Position numbers and translations under genes: made by a program. Below, piece after piece: positions 39,536 through 52,085 of a DNA stretch of 64,000 bases (within the stretch, counting starts at the first letter, position 1; each line of letters begins with the position of its first letter). The notes beneath the pieces were generated by a model. It was not told where the DNA came from. It made no database searches and worked only from the letters and a program-made list of their open reading frames with translations. Source of the DNA: Pyxicephalus adspersus (Eukaryota > Chordata > Amphibia > Anura > Pyxicephalidae); the NCBI RefSeq assembly GCF_032062135.1, contig NC_092858.1, positions 128,007,535 to 128,071,534 of the forward strand, read 5' to 3'.

Positions 39536-40190
39536 ATTAGCAAAAATAAATTTCTTTGACCGGCTGAATACTGGACATATTGTTTTTAATTTTGGTTTCT
39601 TGGAGAGACTATCAAGGAACATTCAATTCAAATTTGTAAACAAGAATTTACCTTCGCATCATTCATTAAAAATTTTTTTTATTGCACTAAAATTTGGGGG
39701 GTTATTTTGCAATCAAATACTAAAACAAAACAAAAAAACCCACACACAACCTGCACTTCCAATTTCAAGCAACTAATTATATCCAGCACAAAAGCACTAA
39801 TATGTTAAAACAGAAGACTTTCTATTCATCGGTTCTGAGTCAATGATGACTGCTTATTTGAGCATATTTTGCCAGCATGTACAGAAAGTCTACAGCCAGG
39901 GATAAGAGAAATACTGTATGTAAAGATACTTTAAGTACCATCAAGATAAAAAGTTTTGATTAAAGAAGCAAAATAAATAAACACCCTGCAGAACCACCCT
40001 TACTTACAACAATGTTTTTACAAATCTTCATAAATTAATATTATATCAATATTATTGTTATTAACATTCAGAAACTATAAAGCAAGATTTACAAAAAGAT
40101 GATAAATTATAGATCATTGGATCATTTTTTTAGATAATGCCAAATAGAATAATTTTCGTTTCATTTATTTACCTTGGTTTTTTTTTTTTT

Positions 40191-40252
40191 AAAGTGTACC
40201 TAACTCCAGAATTTTTACTTTACTTTTACTTTAAAAATGGTAGACAACACTT
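40191..40252. mobile_element. MITE family B end fragment
   Basis: AAAGTGTACCTAACTCCAGAATTTTTACTTTAC matches the left end of the 37112 element. It ends directly at the start of a family A element (TTAAACCCCC). Confidence 0.6.
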
Positions 40253-40345
40253 TTAAACCCCCTAGCGTTCTAATTCTCTTCGTATTTCCATGCAAAAAGC
40301 GTTACATTTTTTTGCATGGAAAATTATTTTACATTGTAGGCACTA
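40253..40345. mobile_element. TTAA-type MITE (family A) fragment
   Basis: Starts TTAAACCCCCTAGCGTTCT, then CATGCAAAAAGCGTTAC, which resembles the 7065 and 12621 copies. Right boundary approximate. Confidence 0.5.
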
Positions 40346-40639
40346 TACAAGTAGTCACTCAGGAGGGGTAAATGGCCCAGTTTTTTCCTGCTAATGTGAA
40401 CTAAGCCTAACGTGTTACACCACATTGATCACCACTATTACACTACTACAAGGGATTACACTATTAAATATAGAACACTAGGCAGTTGGATTAAAATACA
40501 CAGCACCTAACAGTTTGGGCAGAATAAAAAAAAAAAAAAATTGAACATTTTAACAAGCCAGGCCAAGTTGGAACAAATTATAGGGGAAAGCTAGAACACC
40601 GACACAATAATCGAGGTTACCTGTGGCATAAACAACAGG

Positions 40640-40735
40640 GAGCGCTAAATTTGCTTGGCCCACTTTTTTACTACCCGGCCACAGCTTCCCACCACCCGGC
40701 TGAAAATATTTTCTGGGGAGAACACTGGGTTCGTT
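40640..40735 (-). mobile_element. hAT-type MITE family D fragment
   Basis: Ends (reverse) CAGTGTTCTCCCCAGAAAATATTTTCAGCCGGGTGG. Related ends occur at 44503 (CAGTGTTCTCCC) and 52076. Confidence 0.5.
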
Positions 40736-40867
40736 TTTGGTTTAATTAAGATTTAATTTAACTTTTAAGACTTGTTTGAAAATCACATTCATAGAAAAAA
40801 TGGTTCACAAAACTATGAACCAGCACTTTAATCTTTCACAGCAAGTACATGTAGAATAATTGGCAGA

Positions 40868-41160
40868 ACAGTGGCTCAGTGGTTAGCACTTTGGCCGTTG
40901 TAACGCTAGGTCCCAGGGACGAATCTCGGCCAAGAGATCTGCCTGGAGTTGGCTTGCATTTCCTCTGGGTACACCGGTTTCCTCCCACATTCCAAAATCA
41001 TGCAGTGGAGGTCAATTTGCTTCCCTTCAAATTGTTCATAGGCTGTTAATGACATATGACTATGGCAGGGACATTTGATTGTGAGCCCCTTTACGTGCCA
41101 GCTAGTTACATGACTATGGAGTTCATAAACGCTGCGTAATATGCTAGTGCTATCTAATTA
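40868..41160 (+). mobile_element. tRNA-derived SINE, near full length
   Basis: Has the Pol III A-box-like GTGGCTCAGTGGTTAGCAC and B-box-like GGACGAATCTC, then CCGGTTTCCTCCCACATTCC, GATTGTGAGCCCC and the 3' tail GCTGCGTAATATG. The family is common in frog genomes. It is a mobile-element copy, not a tRNA gene: no acceptor or anticodon stem is kept. Confidence 0.8.
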
Positions 41161-41743
41161 CATGGTAACATTAATAACGTAATGGAGCATTTGGAGCAAA
41201 TTTAGGGTAATGACCAGGTACAGAAATAAGTAATCTTTTCAGATACTTGCCAGTATTACAACCAGCAACAATTGTGTAGAAGACTCTACAATGAGTGACA
41301 TGCTCTTTGAGATATCTCCCCATCTCCAAGAGTTGTGCTAAATCTATACAGCACAAGACAAGTACAATGTCTGCTCTTTCCAAAAACAAAGGTGCATTCA
41401 GTGCCCACAGTAAAAAGACTGTATCCACTTTATGACTTCAATAAGCCTTTAAAGTCATTTAACACTAGGCATTACCAGAACATCACAGTTGCAGAAAGAA
41501 CTGCTTGGTTGGCATGTTCAAAATTTTCAGACCAAAACTATAAAACTGAATATTACAAAGTTCAGCCCATTTAACTGATGAATAATGCAATAAATAACTT
41601 GAGAAAGATACATGCAAACACATTGCAAGCACTGAGAAGTTTACTGCGGATTGGATGGTACATGTCAGCAGTTCTCACATGACACCAACGCACAACTAAA
41701 TATTAGTCATAAGGTCATGACAACTTTATACACCTGACAAGCA

Positions 41744-41841
41744 ATAATGATAAATAACATTTCACTACATACAAATATGATTAGTGAAAAGTATAATGAT
41801 AAATAACATTTCACTACATACAAATATGATTAGTGAAAAGT
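41744..41841. repeat. Perfect tandem duplication, 2 x 49 bp
   Basis: Copy 1 is 41744-41792 and copy 2 is 41793-41841. Both read ATAATGATAAATAACATTTC...TGATTAGTGAAAAGT with no differences. Confidence 0.9.
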
Positions 41842-42060
41842 ACCTTTAAATTGCAGAAAAAAAAAAAAGCCTTACAAAAAACTGTGCCAGATCATAGAAG
41901 AAAAGCAAAATTTGAGATGAAACAAGCCTTGCTTTTATGTCATCCAGAATACTTTTTAACAAAGGCCATGTCAAACCCATGTTAGAACCAAGCACTTCCA
42001 CATGTAAAGCATAGGACCCTGAAAGCAAATAGCATGTTAAGTGTAGAATGTTCTTGAATC

Positions 42061-42471
42061 TTAACCACCCGACCATTAAACCCGACCTTGGCTCGGGTTA
42101 AAAAAAATTGCAATTATCGATAAACCCGAACTTCTCACTGTATGAAAATACAGTGAGAAAAGTTAGGGTTTATCGATCACTTACCTGGTCCCGCTGTGAT
42201 CATCCAGAGTCGTGTTCGTGTTTCAGCGTCGTTCTCCAGCGTCGTCCTCCCTCTCCAGCGTCGGGTGCCTTCTCTGAGAAAAAGAAGCCGGCCGGTTTTT
42301 TACATAATTGTGTTTTAAACATTTTTTATAATCATGATATCTACTAGAACCCTGTTCGGACATATTTCTGTAAGTTACAGGTCTACAATTTAAAAAAAAA
42401 AACTTCATGAAAAACAGTGTACCGCTTTTGGTACAGAAATCTAGACCTCAGTGTAACGCCCAGGTGGTTAA
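42061..42471. mobile_element. TTAA-bounded MITE (family A), 411 bp, intact ends
   Basis: Begins TTAACCACC and ends GGTGGTTAA, perfect inverted ends including TTAA. Contains an inner hairpin (TTCTCACTGTAT / ATACAGTGAGAA) and GC-rich blocks with repeated CCAGCGTCG. Best-preserved copy of this family in the window. Confidence 0.8.
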
Positions 42472-43734
42472 AGGTTCCAGGGGCCTCTTCTATTAACTCC
42501 AAAACCATGATCTCAAACTTTTTTTTCCCCAACTGTATGTGCAAAACCCACCCAAGATCAGTTTCAAATATGGTTGCTTTACTGAAATGGATGAGAATAT
42601 TTCCATATTTTACCAACATTTACTATGCAACCCAGTTGGCGATTTTATTTGAACAACAAGAATTGTGTATATGCCTAAATATCATTAGACTGTATAATAT
42701 TTAAGGTCTTCTGCAGCCCTATGATCTGGATGACTTTTAGACATTAGAATATAGAACGGTAACATTTTAACGCTTTACCATTAAAAAGCTCTAACCAGCA
42801 ACACACTGAGCTTTTAGTTGATCTGCACATTATAGCTTTGTATTACAAAGATTAAGCACACCCATCACTTATCTGATATGTACAGGGACCACAGAAAGCG
42901 CTGCAAATGGTGATCAGCATACACTGTATACACAAGAGACAAGTTAACACCCGCTAATACGACACAGAAAAGCATCTACAGTTTTCTTTAAATAATTCAA
43001 GTGACAAAACAAATTATATGTACATGATATGAACATACAAAGTTATTTTCAACAGATCACTACTTTTAAAAGCTACAAAATGCAATGACTGGCCTGGCTT
43101 TTTGATTCAAAAGTAGTAAATTATGGGGAACACAACTAACATGCAACCAATGTTTGCAGAATAACAAGCTAACAGTCTACATCTTGTTTATAGAAAAATG
43201 TTTCCTTTTAGCTAAAAAAAAAAAAAAAAAAAAGTGCACCCCAAATTTCCCAATAGCATTATAACAGCTTCCTATACAAAAAACAGGAAATCTACAACAC
43301 TAAGCATTGGGATGTGCTAAAAAATGTAATTCCCTAACTTTTCGAGATTGTATAAAGACTTTTAGTATAAAGATGTAGGTAGAAAGGTCACAGACACAGT
43401 TTCTTAGAAGGACAAGCTTGTTTTTTTACCACTTCAACTTATGGCATTTGATATTTTGAAAACCAGTATAACACAGACTTGGTATTTGTTGTAATATATT
43501 TTAATTAAAATAAAATTTCAATATAACAGACAATATTAGCATTGTAAAAGCGAAAAAATTCCTAAAAACAAAAATATGAAGCTTACACAAACCATTAAAC
43601 ACACATTTAAAATGCACAAATATGAACCGCTATTCCAGCCAAAAGATTAGTTAGTCAGGGTTAGACAGGGTACTACTACCACTGCTTGGACCCAACAGTT
43701 CTAGTTTTAGCTAAATTTAAAAAAAATTATGCAG

Positions 43735-43930
43735 GTTTAAATCTCAGCAGGGACACTACACACATGGAGTTTGTAAGTTTTTCCTATGTTAGTGTGGGTA
43801 CTTCTAGGCATTCTGGCTTCCTCCAAAATCACACACACACATATGGGTAGGTTAATTGGCTTTTCCTAAGCAAATTGGCTTTAGACTACAGTGAAGACAT
43901 TAGAATGAGATCCTCTTAATGCTAGTTAAT
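43735..43930 (+). mobile_element. SINE, partial
   Basis: Matches the middle of the SINE: CACATGGAGTTTGTAAG, CTTCCTCCAAAATCACAC, GGGTAGGTTAATTGGC, TTTAGACTACAG and GTTAATGACATA. The tRNA head and the tail are degenerate. Confidence 0.6.
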
Positions 43931-44502
43931 GACATAACAATGAACTTGGAAATTTAAAAATACATAATAAAAAAAGCTACTAATTAAATGTTCACTGCAA
44001 TAATCGTACAAAGAACTCATGAAGGCAGTATGTGAATGTCTGAAAACTAGTAGTGTCAGTCAACATTTGGAGAACTGCAGCATACATTTTTCAGTAAACC
44101 AGAAAGATTGTTGTTTCAGGAATGAAAGACTTTTTCCCCAGTCGGGATTTGCATTTTTTGGTCCGGTAGCAGCAACAAGAATTGACAGTTGTACTTGACA
44201 AAAAATAAGGCTAGAAACCCTGCTGCTAAAACTTTAGGAACCTGAAAATCCGGAATCCTCCATGCTGCTGCCAATACTATAGTCCCTATATTTTTAAAAA
44301 AAATACTGTTTCTCTGGGAACTGTTTCTATAAAATTACCTGCTTTTGTGAAAAAGAAGTCACTTCTGAGATTCAGATTACAAACTTCATGTTCTAGTCCA
44401 TCTATATTCACTTTAGGTGAATATAGGTCAATTTTCCCAGCAACACAACTCAGCCCTATCATTACCTGTCTCTATAATTTTATACCCATACCTGCTAAGC
44501 AC

Positions 44503-44605
44503 ACAGTGTTCTCCCTAGCCTCTTTTTAGCAGTTTTTGGTTGGATATTGAAAAGCTGGGTCCTAATACAGGGGCTGCCACCCGCCTACAGGTATACTTTG
44601 GAATA
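44503..44605 (+). mobile_element. hAT-type MITE family D, partial
   Basis: Begins CAGTGTTCTCCCTAGCC and continues GTTTTTGGTTGG...AAAGCTGGGTC and AATACAGGGGCT, shared with 51783-52085. Confidence 0.5.
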
Positions 44606-46089
44606 CTATGTTTGCACTTGGATGTTGAAGAAATGCATTTCACTTGGGATCCTATGTCCCAATAAATGTGTGCCTAAACAATGTTACTACTGAAGGACCT
44701 AAGGTTGTAAACCATATGTGACATTTTACCACAGACTTCAATTTGCACTTAATAAAATGTAAACCCTGTATTACTTAGTTATCTATAATGAGTAACTCCT
44801 TTATTTTTAGAGAATTATATAGTCAAAAGATAAGAGTAATCTGATCAACAACCAAGCCTAAATACAATAATAATGTGTTTAGGATGTTTAACAACATCAG
44901 GTCATACATATGCAGCAAGTTCTGAAATCTAAAAAGAACTGTTTTGGGACAAGTCTTTTACTTAAATATATGTAACTCATAAGTGGGCATACATAATTCA
45001 TATACCCAAGTAGCTTTTCCAAGGTCTTACCTTTAGTTTTACCTTACCATACCTTTTTTTTTTTAGTTTCAAAAACAACTCGGCACCAGTAGAAAAGTCA
45101 ATGTACAAGCAGAGACTGCAATCTGCAAAAATGTCTGGCATACAGAGAGAATGTCTGGCATACAGGGAAAGCAGTGGTCCAATACACATTTGTTGGTCAA
45201 ATATACAGACTATTTCACTTTACATTCTTTCACACAATAAAAGCAGCCATTACTCTTCCCAGTGGAAGAATCCCCCAAAGAACAAGGATGGCACAGTACG
45301 TCTGCCCGTGGACCCTCCTGACTTATTCTTAAGGTTTTAAAGGACAGAACACTGTGGAAAACCTGATGCTTCCATCAAAGGAAGAGAAAATAATTGGTCT
45401 TCCAGAAGGTCAATAACGCTAAACTTAACACAATTCTATGCAATAAGTGTTTAAAAACTGCTTATAGATTACTATCCACTGCACAGAAAGTCAGTCCAAT
45501 GATGAATTTATGGCTGGACTTGAAAAGGTTATTCATGACCTCCAAGCACCCCAACACATCTGAAGCCATAAGAGGAATAAGAACAAAAACTGCCATGACC
45601 AGATTTGCTAAGTTAATAAATGGCCGATCCCTCGCAAAATTAATGCCTCCAAAAGACTCATATATAAAATACCCATATGGTCTACCTACTTGCAAAAAAA
45701 CAAAACTACATACATTATGCAGTCTGTCACTGAAGGTAAAAAAAAAAAAAGTAGCCAAAATCTCACGAGAATACTCCAGTTTAAGCTTTCATTTACCGGT
45801 AACAAACAGAAAGGTAAAGAAAAACTCCAGGTAAATGATTAAGTGCACAGTTAAAAACACATGTACTGTATGTCAGTAACAGTATTTGTCCAAGGATTCA
45901 TATCTTAGATAAGTCACTCTTGTGATTTCCAATACTTTCAACACTTCACAGACAGGTGACAAACAAAACTCCAATTTAAGTAATTTCTTTATTCCACTAT
46001 TCAGCTTTCTAGGTCACCTTCTTCAGCTCTTTTGTAAACTGGATCAGAACAAACACATTTCTCCAGTAAGTAGGGAGCTGGTCAAAGAA

Positions 46090-46505
46090 AAATAAAGTAA
46101 AAATACCGTTCAAAAAAAAAAAAAAAGGTGCAGCACCACCCCCTAATTCTCGGTCGCCTAGGCGCAAAGCCTCCCGGGATAACTATGTCAGGCATCCCGG
46201 AAGGGTCTTGGGTATTCATTCTGCGCATGCATCAGCATCTCGGGCACACGCAGAAGGAGCCTTTTCTCACTGCGCATGCGTGAGAGCGGCAAGTTTTTTT
46301 TTCCCCCCCATCTTACATCACCTGATCTCGGGCCTGGGTCAGGTGACGTAGGATGAAGAACCTGGAAGAAGAGACAAAGACGGCAGCGCCCAGAGCGACG
46401 TGGGACCCGATGCAGGACACCCCCGGACAGATCTGACTGCCCTGCAGGATTGAAGGCAAGTAGATTTTTTTTTCCCCCACAGTTTTCAGTTTAGTTCCCC
46501 TCTAA
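46090..46505. mobile_element. MITE family B, 416 bp, left end worn
   Basis: Shares GGTGCAGCACCACCCCCTAAT, TCAGGTGACGTAGGATGAAG and the right end CAGTTTAGTTCCCCTCTAA with the 37112 and 47678 copies. Confidence 0.65.
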
Positions 46506-47137
46506 GCTGAATTATCTTTGAGAAAGCTACCAACTATCTAAATATGTCAAAAGAATGGAAGGTAAAAACAACACTTTAACAACACTGGGGTATCCTTTTA
46601 GGTGCGATTTATTAAAAGGACCCAGTCACCTATTTCAGGACTAAAGAAGTGCAATACTCTTTCAAAACAAAACTAAACCCTACTTATACTCACCTGTGCC
46701 CGTTTGTCACAAGCACTGCCATATCTCTTTTCTTCTTGTCTACCTTGTTTCGATCTTCAGCCATCTTGTTTAGCCAGGCTGGGGTAATCATACTCCCAAC
46801 ATGCCTGGTCATTCAGTCCCAGCAAGCACAAGGAAGGCTGGGCTGTGGTGGGCATCCCGAGTTGAGCATGTTCAGCAATTCTGACAGAAAAAGTTATCTG
46901 CACTGTTGCAGCATTCCACAACACATCACATCTAAGCCTCTGGCCCTCTATTGCCCAGGTGAAGTTTTCTTTTTAACTGTATATGTGTAGTTGGATCATT
47001 TCATGGAATGGCAATCCTCTCATTTTGAAATGCACAACTATGACTCTAGACAGAGTATATAGGTGCCCGTTAGCAAGTGTTGTGGATGTACTTCCTGCTA
47101 TTGGATGACAACATTCTCAGCAACACTCCTTAGAAAA

Positions 47138-47211
47138 ACCTCACCCCATGCTGTGAGTTACTATTCCGAAACAAACCTCACCCTCTGCTGTGAGATACTA
47201 TTCCGAAACAA
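47138..47211. repeat. Imperfect tandem repeat, 2 x 37 bp
   Basis: The unit ACCTCACCC...GCTGTGAG.TACTATTCCGAAACAA occurs twice with three differences. Confidence 0.8.
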
Positions 47212-47677
47212 AAGTGAATGCATGACCAGCCCACACCAGTTCAACTACAGGGAAAGCGCCTACTGCCAATTAAGAGTGACAACAGCTCCGACTTCAAGAT
47301 TGGCTGTTATGTTAGATAATGTGGCATGCACTCACAAGTAGCTAGGAGGGCAAAAATATAAAAATATATGATGCTGGAGTTTTCAATAATAATAAAAAAA
47401 AAATCTCAAACTGGCATTTCCCCACCACATTTTTCGATAATATGCCACAAGCTTGGGCATTCACTTACAAACGTACCTGTCTGAATGCTACACACATTCA
47501 ACTCACTGTACATTTTTGACATGCCTTGGTGTCAGAATAAATAAACTCCCATGCACATGTTTGGGAGTAACATCATTCCAGTCAAGAAAATAAAAATGGC
47601 TAAAACACCTAGCAAAGCACCAGGTGAAGAGGATGGCACTGCTGATGCAATAGAGATTATAGTAATGCTAATTCGCA

Positions 47678-48332
47678 TACCTAAACTCAGAAATTTCACT
47701 TTACATAAAAGGGTAGGTACAACCTTTTTATGTAAAGTAAAAATGACGTTTTTTTAGTATTTTTCTATTTTTTTATTTTTGCAACAAAAAACAAAACAAA
47801 AAAAGGGGGGTGCAGTACTGCCCCCTACTTCTCAACAACCTAGGCAATAGAGAATGAATGGGAGCGCAGGATACCTACGTCAGGCATCCTGGGAGGCTCT
47901 TGGGTGATGCTTCTGCGCATGCTTGAGCATCTCAGGCATGCGCAGAATGAGCCTTTTCGCGCAAACCGAAAAATTTGCTGATCTCACGCATGCAGAGTGA
48001 AATTGGCAATTTTTTTTACATCCTACTTCACCAGTATCCGACCAAATGTCTTCACTGTAGTGTAAAACCAATTTGCTCAGGAAAAGCCAATTAACCTACC
48101 CATACGTGTGTGTGATCTCGCACCTGGGTCAGGTGACGTAGGATGAAGAACACAGAAGAAAACGAGAAGACAGGAGTTGCCTGGAGCGCCGGCTCCGGGG
48201 CGTATGTCGGGATGACGCGGGACCCGATGCAGGACACCCCCGGGTGGATGGGACTGCCCGGCGGGATAGAAGGTAAGTGGATTTTTTTTTTTTTTTTTTT
48301 ATTTGCCAGTTTTAAGTTTAGTTCCTCTTTAA
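47678..48332. mobile_element. MITE family B, about 655 bp, with a SINE-derived insert
   Basis: Left end ACCTAAACTCAG, right end TTTAGTTCCTCTTTAA. Interior blocks match the 46090 copy, but about 80 bp at 48033-48112 interrupt the shared block CATC.TAC.TCACC / TGATCTCG. That insert is the reverse of part of the SINE at 43831-43893. Confidence 0.7.
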
Positions 48333-49718
48333 ACTCTAAAAGGCTAATGAAGAGCAATTAATTACTATTAGGTTCTGATTGAAGTACAGCAATGATTTTC
48401 TCTTTTACTAACAGATCTAAATGAACTATTTACTTCCCTTGCTTGGGCATAGGGTTATTATTAAAGTGTAAAACCCCAACAATGAACATTATTTTGGTAT
48501 GCTAAATACAGCATTCAATGTTTGTTATATCCGTTGAGAAAAAAAAAAAAAAAAAAAAGACCTGTCAATTGTCAGAAATTCTGTGAGCGGATGCTGTCAG
48601 GCTGCGCATACGGAGGGGTTATGGACATAAAAGTGGTGAGTGGGGGGTTTCTGTGTTCTTCAAAATGCATCAGAAATAGGAGGCAGGCATGAAAATGCAT
48701 GCTTAGAAGTTCAAAGCCAAAAATACACTGTTGTCACGTCAAAGAGAAAAGTTAGGAGCACACTATGTTTCTGACATCTCTGTTTATGTGCACGTACAGA
48801 GTGAAGAGATTAAACATAAATACTGTATATAAAACAGAGATCGAACTCTTGAAATCTTGTGTGTCTTCTAGAAAAGCAGAGGCCTACTTAGCAAGCAACT
48901 GTAAAAACAACCATAGTTATGTTTAAGGGAAGAATAAAAAAGTAACACCTTGTCCTCAAGCTAAACTCTGGTCAGTCGTTAAAAATAAACTTTGTGTGCA
49001 CCCCTCAAAAAGAAACTATGCCTGTTAAGTTTGAGGCCTTGTAAAGCAGATTGACTCATTTAGTGACAAACAAGAACAGTTTCTGTTTTTGCTAATGGCA
49101 AGGACGAAGTGGAGTGTTTCCCCCCCAGGTGCCCCCCCTTCTCCAAAACAGAACTATCCGAAAACATTTGATCAAAGTACTGTAGCTTCAACTGACCCCG
49201 AAAAGCAAATTCTTTGAGATGAAAAACTGTGTCCTTCAAGCGCCAAGTGCTGGTGTTCTCATGTGGAACATAGTGTAGAACTAGATTTACACCAATCAGC
49301 TTTCTATGTCTTCCATTCTCAGCATATGAAAAGCTGTGTGTAAGATAATTCATTTTGTTACCAGGTCCTAGACCACATTTCAAAGCACCCCTTTAACGTG
49401 GAAGAGAGGATATGCTGCTAAACTAAGAGATGTAATATAGATAAAGGTGACAGTGCTGCAGTAATTTCTGCAGGTATCTTGCCATATAGTATTGAGGAAA
49501 TTATTGCAGCATTTGCAGTACTAGCAGGATCAACATTCAACACTGGAAATCAACATGCTCCTTCCAAATTAGTGATTTACCAGGTGGCCAAGGGTAAAAC
49601 AGGAACTTGAAAAACCATCCAAAAGTTGGCCGTATTAAAAGTTATTCTGAAAGATTCCTTTAAAAGGTAAAAAGAGCAGCTCCCACCCCACTACCTGTCC
49701 AAACACTGGGCAGTTATA

Positions 49719-49757
49719 GTGTGTGTGTGAGTGTGTGTGAGTGAGTGTGAGTGTGAG
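49719..49757. repeat. (GTGT/GTGA)n simple repeat
   Basis: About 39 bp of mixed GTGT and GTGA units. Confidence 0.9.
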
Positions 49758-50781
49758 GCAGACCTTGCAACAAAATCTGCTTAACCTAAAAATGAGCCAA
49801 TTTACCATACCAAGTAAAGTTGCACTTGATAGTTAAGGTACAATTAAAGGCTCCTTTGTCACAATCTAATCAGGACTTCAAAACAACTATAATGGAATAC
49901 ACAGGACTCAAATCATACAGTTTATTAACCTTCTGTGACTGAGCAAAATCCCTGGCTGTATCTTACTTGTCACACAGTCTTACTGTATAAAGCTGTATCT
50001 TACTTGTCATGCAGTTCACAGTTGGAGGGTTTCAGGGTTGTAATCTAGAAATCATTGGGAAGAACTACATATAGCCAGGTGCTGATTTACCAAGGTAAAA
50101 GGTTGTGAATCAGCAGCCATGTTTTTTAATCCCACTGTGGTGCAAGCAAGCACAGCCTATGTGAGCGGCAACACTGCTCTGAAATCTGGATCATTGCAGT
50201 ACTGTTGCAACATCATCAAAGCAAGATGAAATTGGTTGTAGCTGTATTCCATTAGTTGTGGATTATTTGCAAGCTCAACTGACATTTGTTGGACTTTGCA
50301 ATAGAACTAATATATAACTAGATGCAGGTACACTTGGAACAGATGGCTGCAGCAAATATATCCATGAAATGCCAAAAATCTAGTTAAAGTAAACACACAT
50401 CCTTGACTTCCTCCTAGCTTCTGTACTGCAGTGGGTTAAGTCACTGACCTACCAGAGAATTTTTTTTGTGCTAAATTTGCTGAAAGGAGGTCACATACAG
50501 CTGCCAACTAAATGTTTATCTGACATTAAAAAAAATCAAAAGATTTTCATAAACCATTTCTATACCTAAAAGGAAGAAGTTGTGTGTGTATAAATAGATG
50601 AATGCAGCAGCATACACAAACACACATATAAGATATTTACTTTAGATCAGGAAATATTTCATAGAGCAAAACAATTATCTGCCATTCAGTTTTGGGTCCT
50701 TACAAAGTGAAAATAAAACCAAATAATAATTTGAATAAGACAAATGATTGCCATTTACACCTACCTCAACTCTCACTAGAT

Positions 50782-51073
50782 CAGGGGTGTCAAACTCAAA
50801 TGCCAGACGCAGCCAATGCGGAGCTAAATCTTATGAGTGGCCCTCCCTCTCCATTAAAATAACGCCGCTACTAAAATTCCCGACATTTTTTGCCTCTCTA
50901 AAACAGTTCAATGCAGGGCCACAAATAGGCAGAGAGCCCGCTGGTCTTTAGATGTGAATGATGCCGGGAGTTGTAGTAGAGGCGCAATTTCAATGCAGCG
51001 GCGGGCCAGCTGCAGTTCATTTTTAGGATTCCTTTGGGGGATTTGGCCCCCGGGCCAGAGTTTGACACCCCTG
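50782..51073. mobile_element. hAT-type MITE, 292 bp, complete with 8-bp target duplication
   Basis: Perfect 16-bp terminal inverted repeats CAGGGGTGTCAAACTC at both ends. It is flanked by an exact 8-bp direct repeat, CACTAGAT (50774-50781 and 51074-51081), as expected for hAT transposition. The interior has no transposase frame. This CAGGGGTGTCAAACTC type is widespread in vertebrates. Confidence 0.92.
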
Positions 51074-51782
51074 CACTAGATCATCATAAGACTACAACAA
51101 GTAAACTGCAGGCATTTTGAAGTACTGCATATTTTTCTTACAACTTGCAAGGGGGAGAAGAAAAATGCTGTTTCTCATAAAAAGCATACTTGTGGCTTCC
51201 TTTAGTAAACTTACTGAACAAGGCCTGGTTGCCAATACTGTTGATTTATATATACACACACACCTTACAATACCTTCATGCTAGCTGTCAATAAAATAAA
51301 TTGTTAGAGAAGCTAGGCTAGGAAAAGTCCAAAAGCTATTGCTAACAAATATGACATGCTGCTAACCTGCATTTCCCAACCACCTGACAAAATAAATGAA
51401 ATACAAAGCTCAAAATAATGTACAAAGCCAACTACATTTAGAAGTGGTAGTAAAGTGGAACTATGTGGAAAATCAATTATTACAATGAAGTCTGTAACTA
51501 GCACCAATGCAGCAACTTTTGTTTTTACCCTTTAATCCTAATCCTGCCAGACGTGTTTTTGTTTCACTTTCTTCAACAGGGTGGCAAACGCTGTGGGGTC
51601 ACAGTAAAACTGCACAGCAGCGCTGTCACCCCATGAATAGGTAAGTCTCAGATAACCATATTATTTCAAGTATAAGTGCAATACGCATGAAAGTCACACT
51701 TCTTACTGTTCCTGAGTATTTATCAGAAAATATGTAATGGTGGTGGGTCAGGCTAAGTAGGCCCCTATTTCTAGACAATCAT

Positions 51783-52085
51783 GCCCAGCTATCCTATGTG
51801 GGCGCTTCACCCAGCATGTTTTGGTTGGTTAAAGAAAAGTTGGGTCACAATACAGGGGCTCTAGATGGGGTTAAATATGGAAAAATGGGACATACCAAGT
51901 GGGTGGGCATTATAAATTTGGAACAAAGTATAGGGAGTGATAGAAAGGTGACAGAATTTAGGGGTTACTGGAATCCTATGGCAGGAACTGTGAAGAGTTA
52001 ATTTGTTGTGTCAACTTTTTGATCACCTGCCTATAGCTTCTTCCTACCCAGCTGGAAAAAAAATTCTGGGGAAAACAGAGTTTGA
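51783..52085. mobile_element. hAT-type MITE family D, about 300 bp
   Basis: Shares GTTTTGGTTGG, AAAGTTGGGTCACAATACAGGGGCT with the 44503 copy and CAGCTGGAAAAAAAATTCTGGGGAAAACA with the 40640 copy. The short open frame inside has no motif. Confidence 0.55.

Noticed and set aside
40868..40945. Possible tRNA gene (A box and B box present)
   Set aside because: The body continues into SINE sequence and no cloverleaf with paired acceptor stem is kept. Called a SINE.
45394..45834. 146-codon plus-strand frame and 98-codon antisense frame
   Set aside because: No recognisable motif, no splice context and no homology I can recall. Both lie in the USP9X first intron near repeats. Kept out for lack of support.
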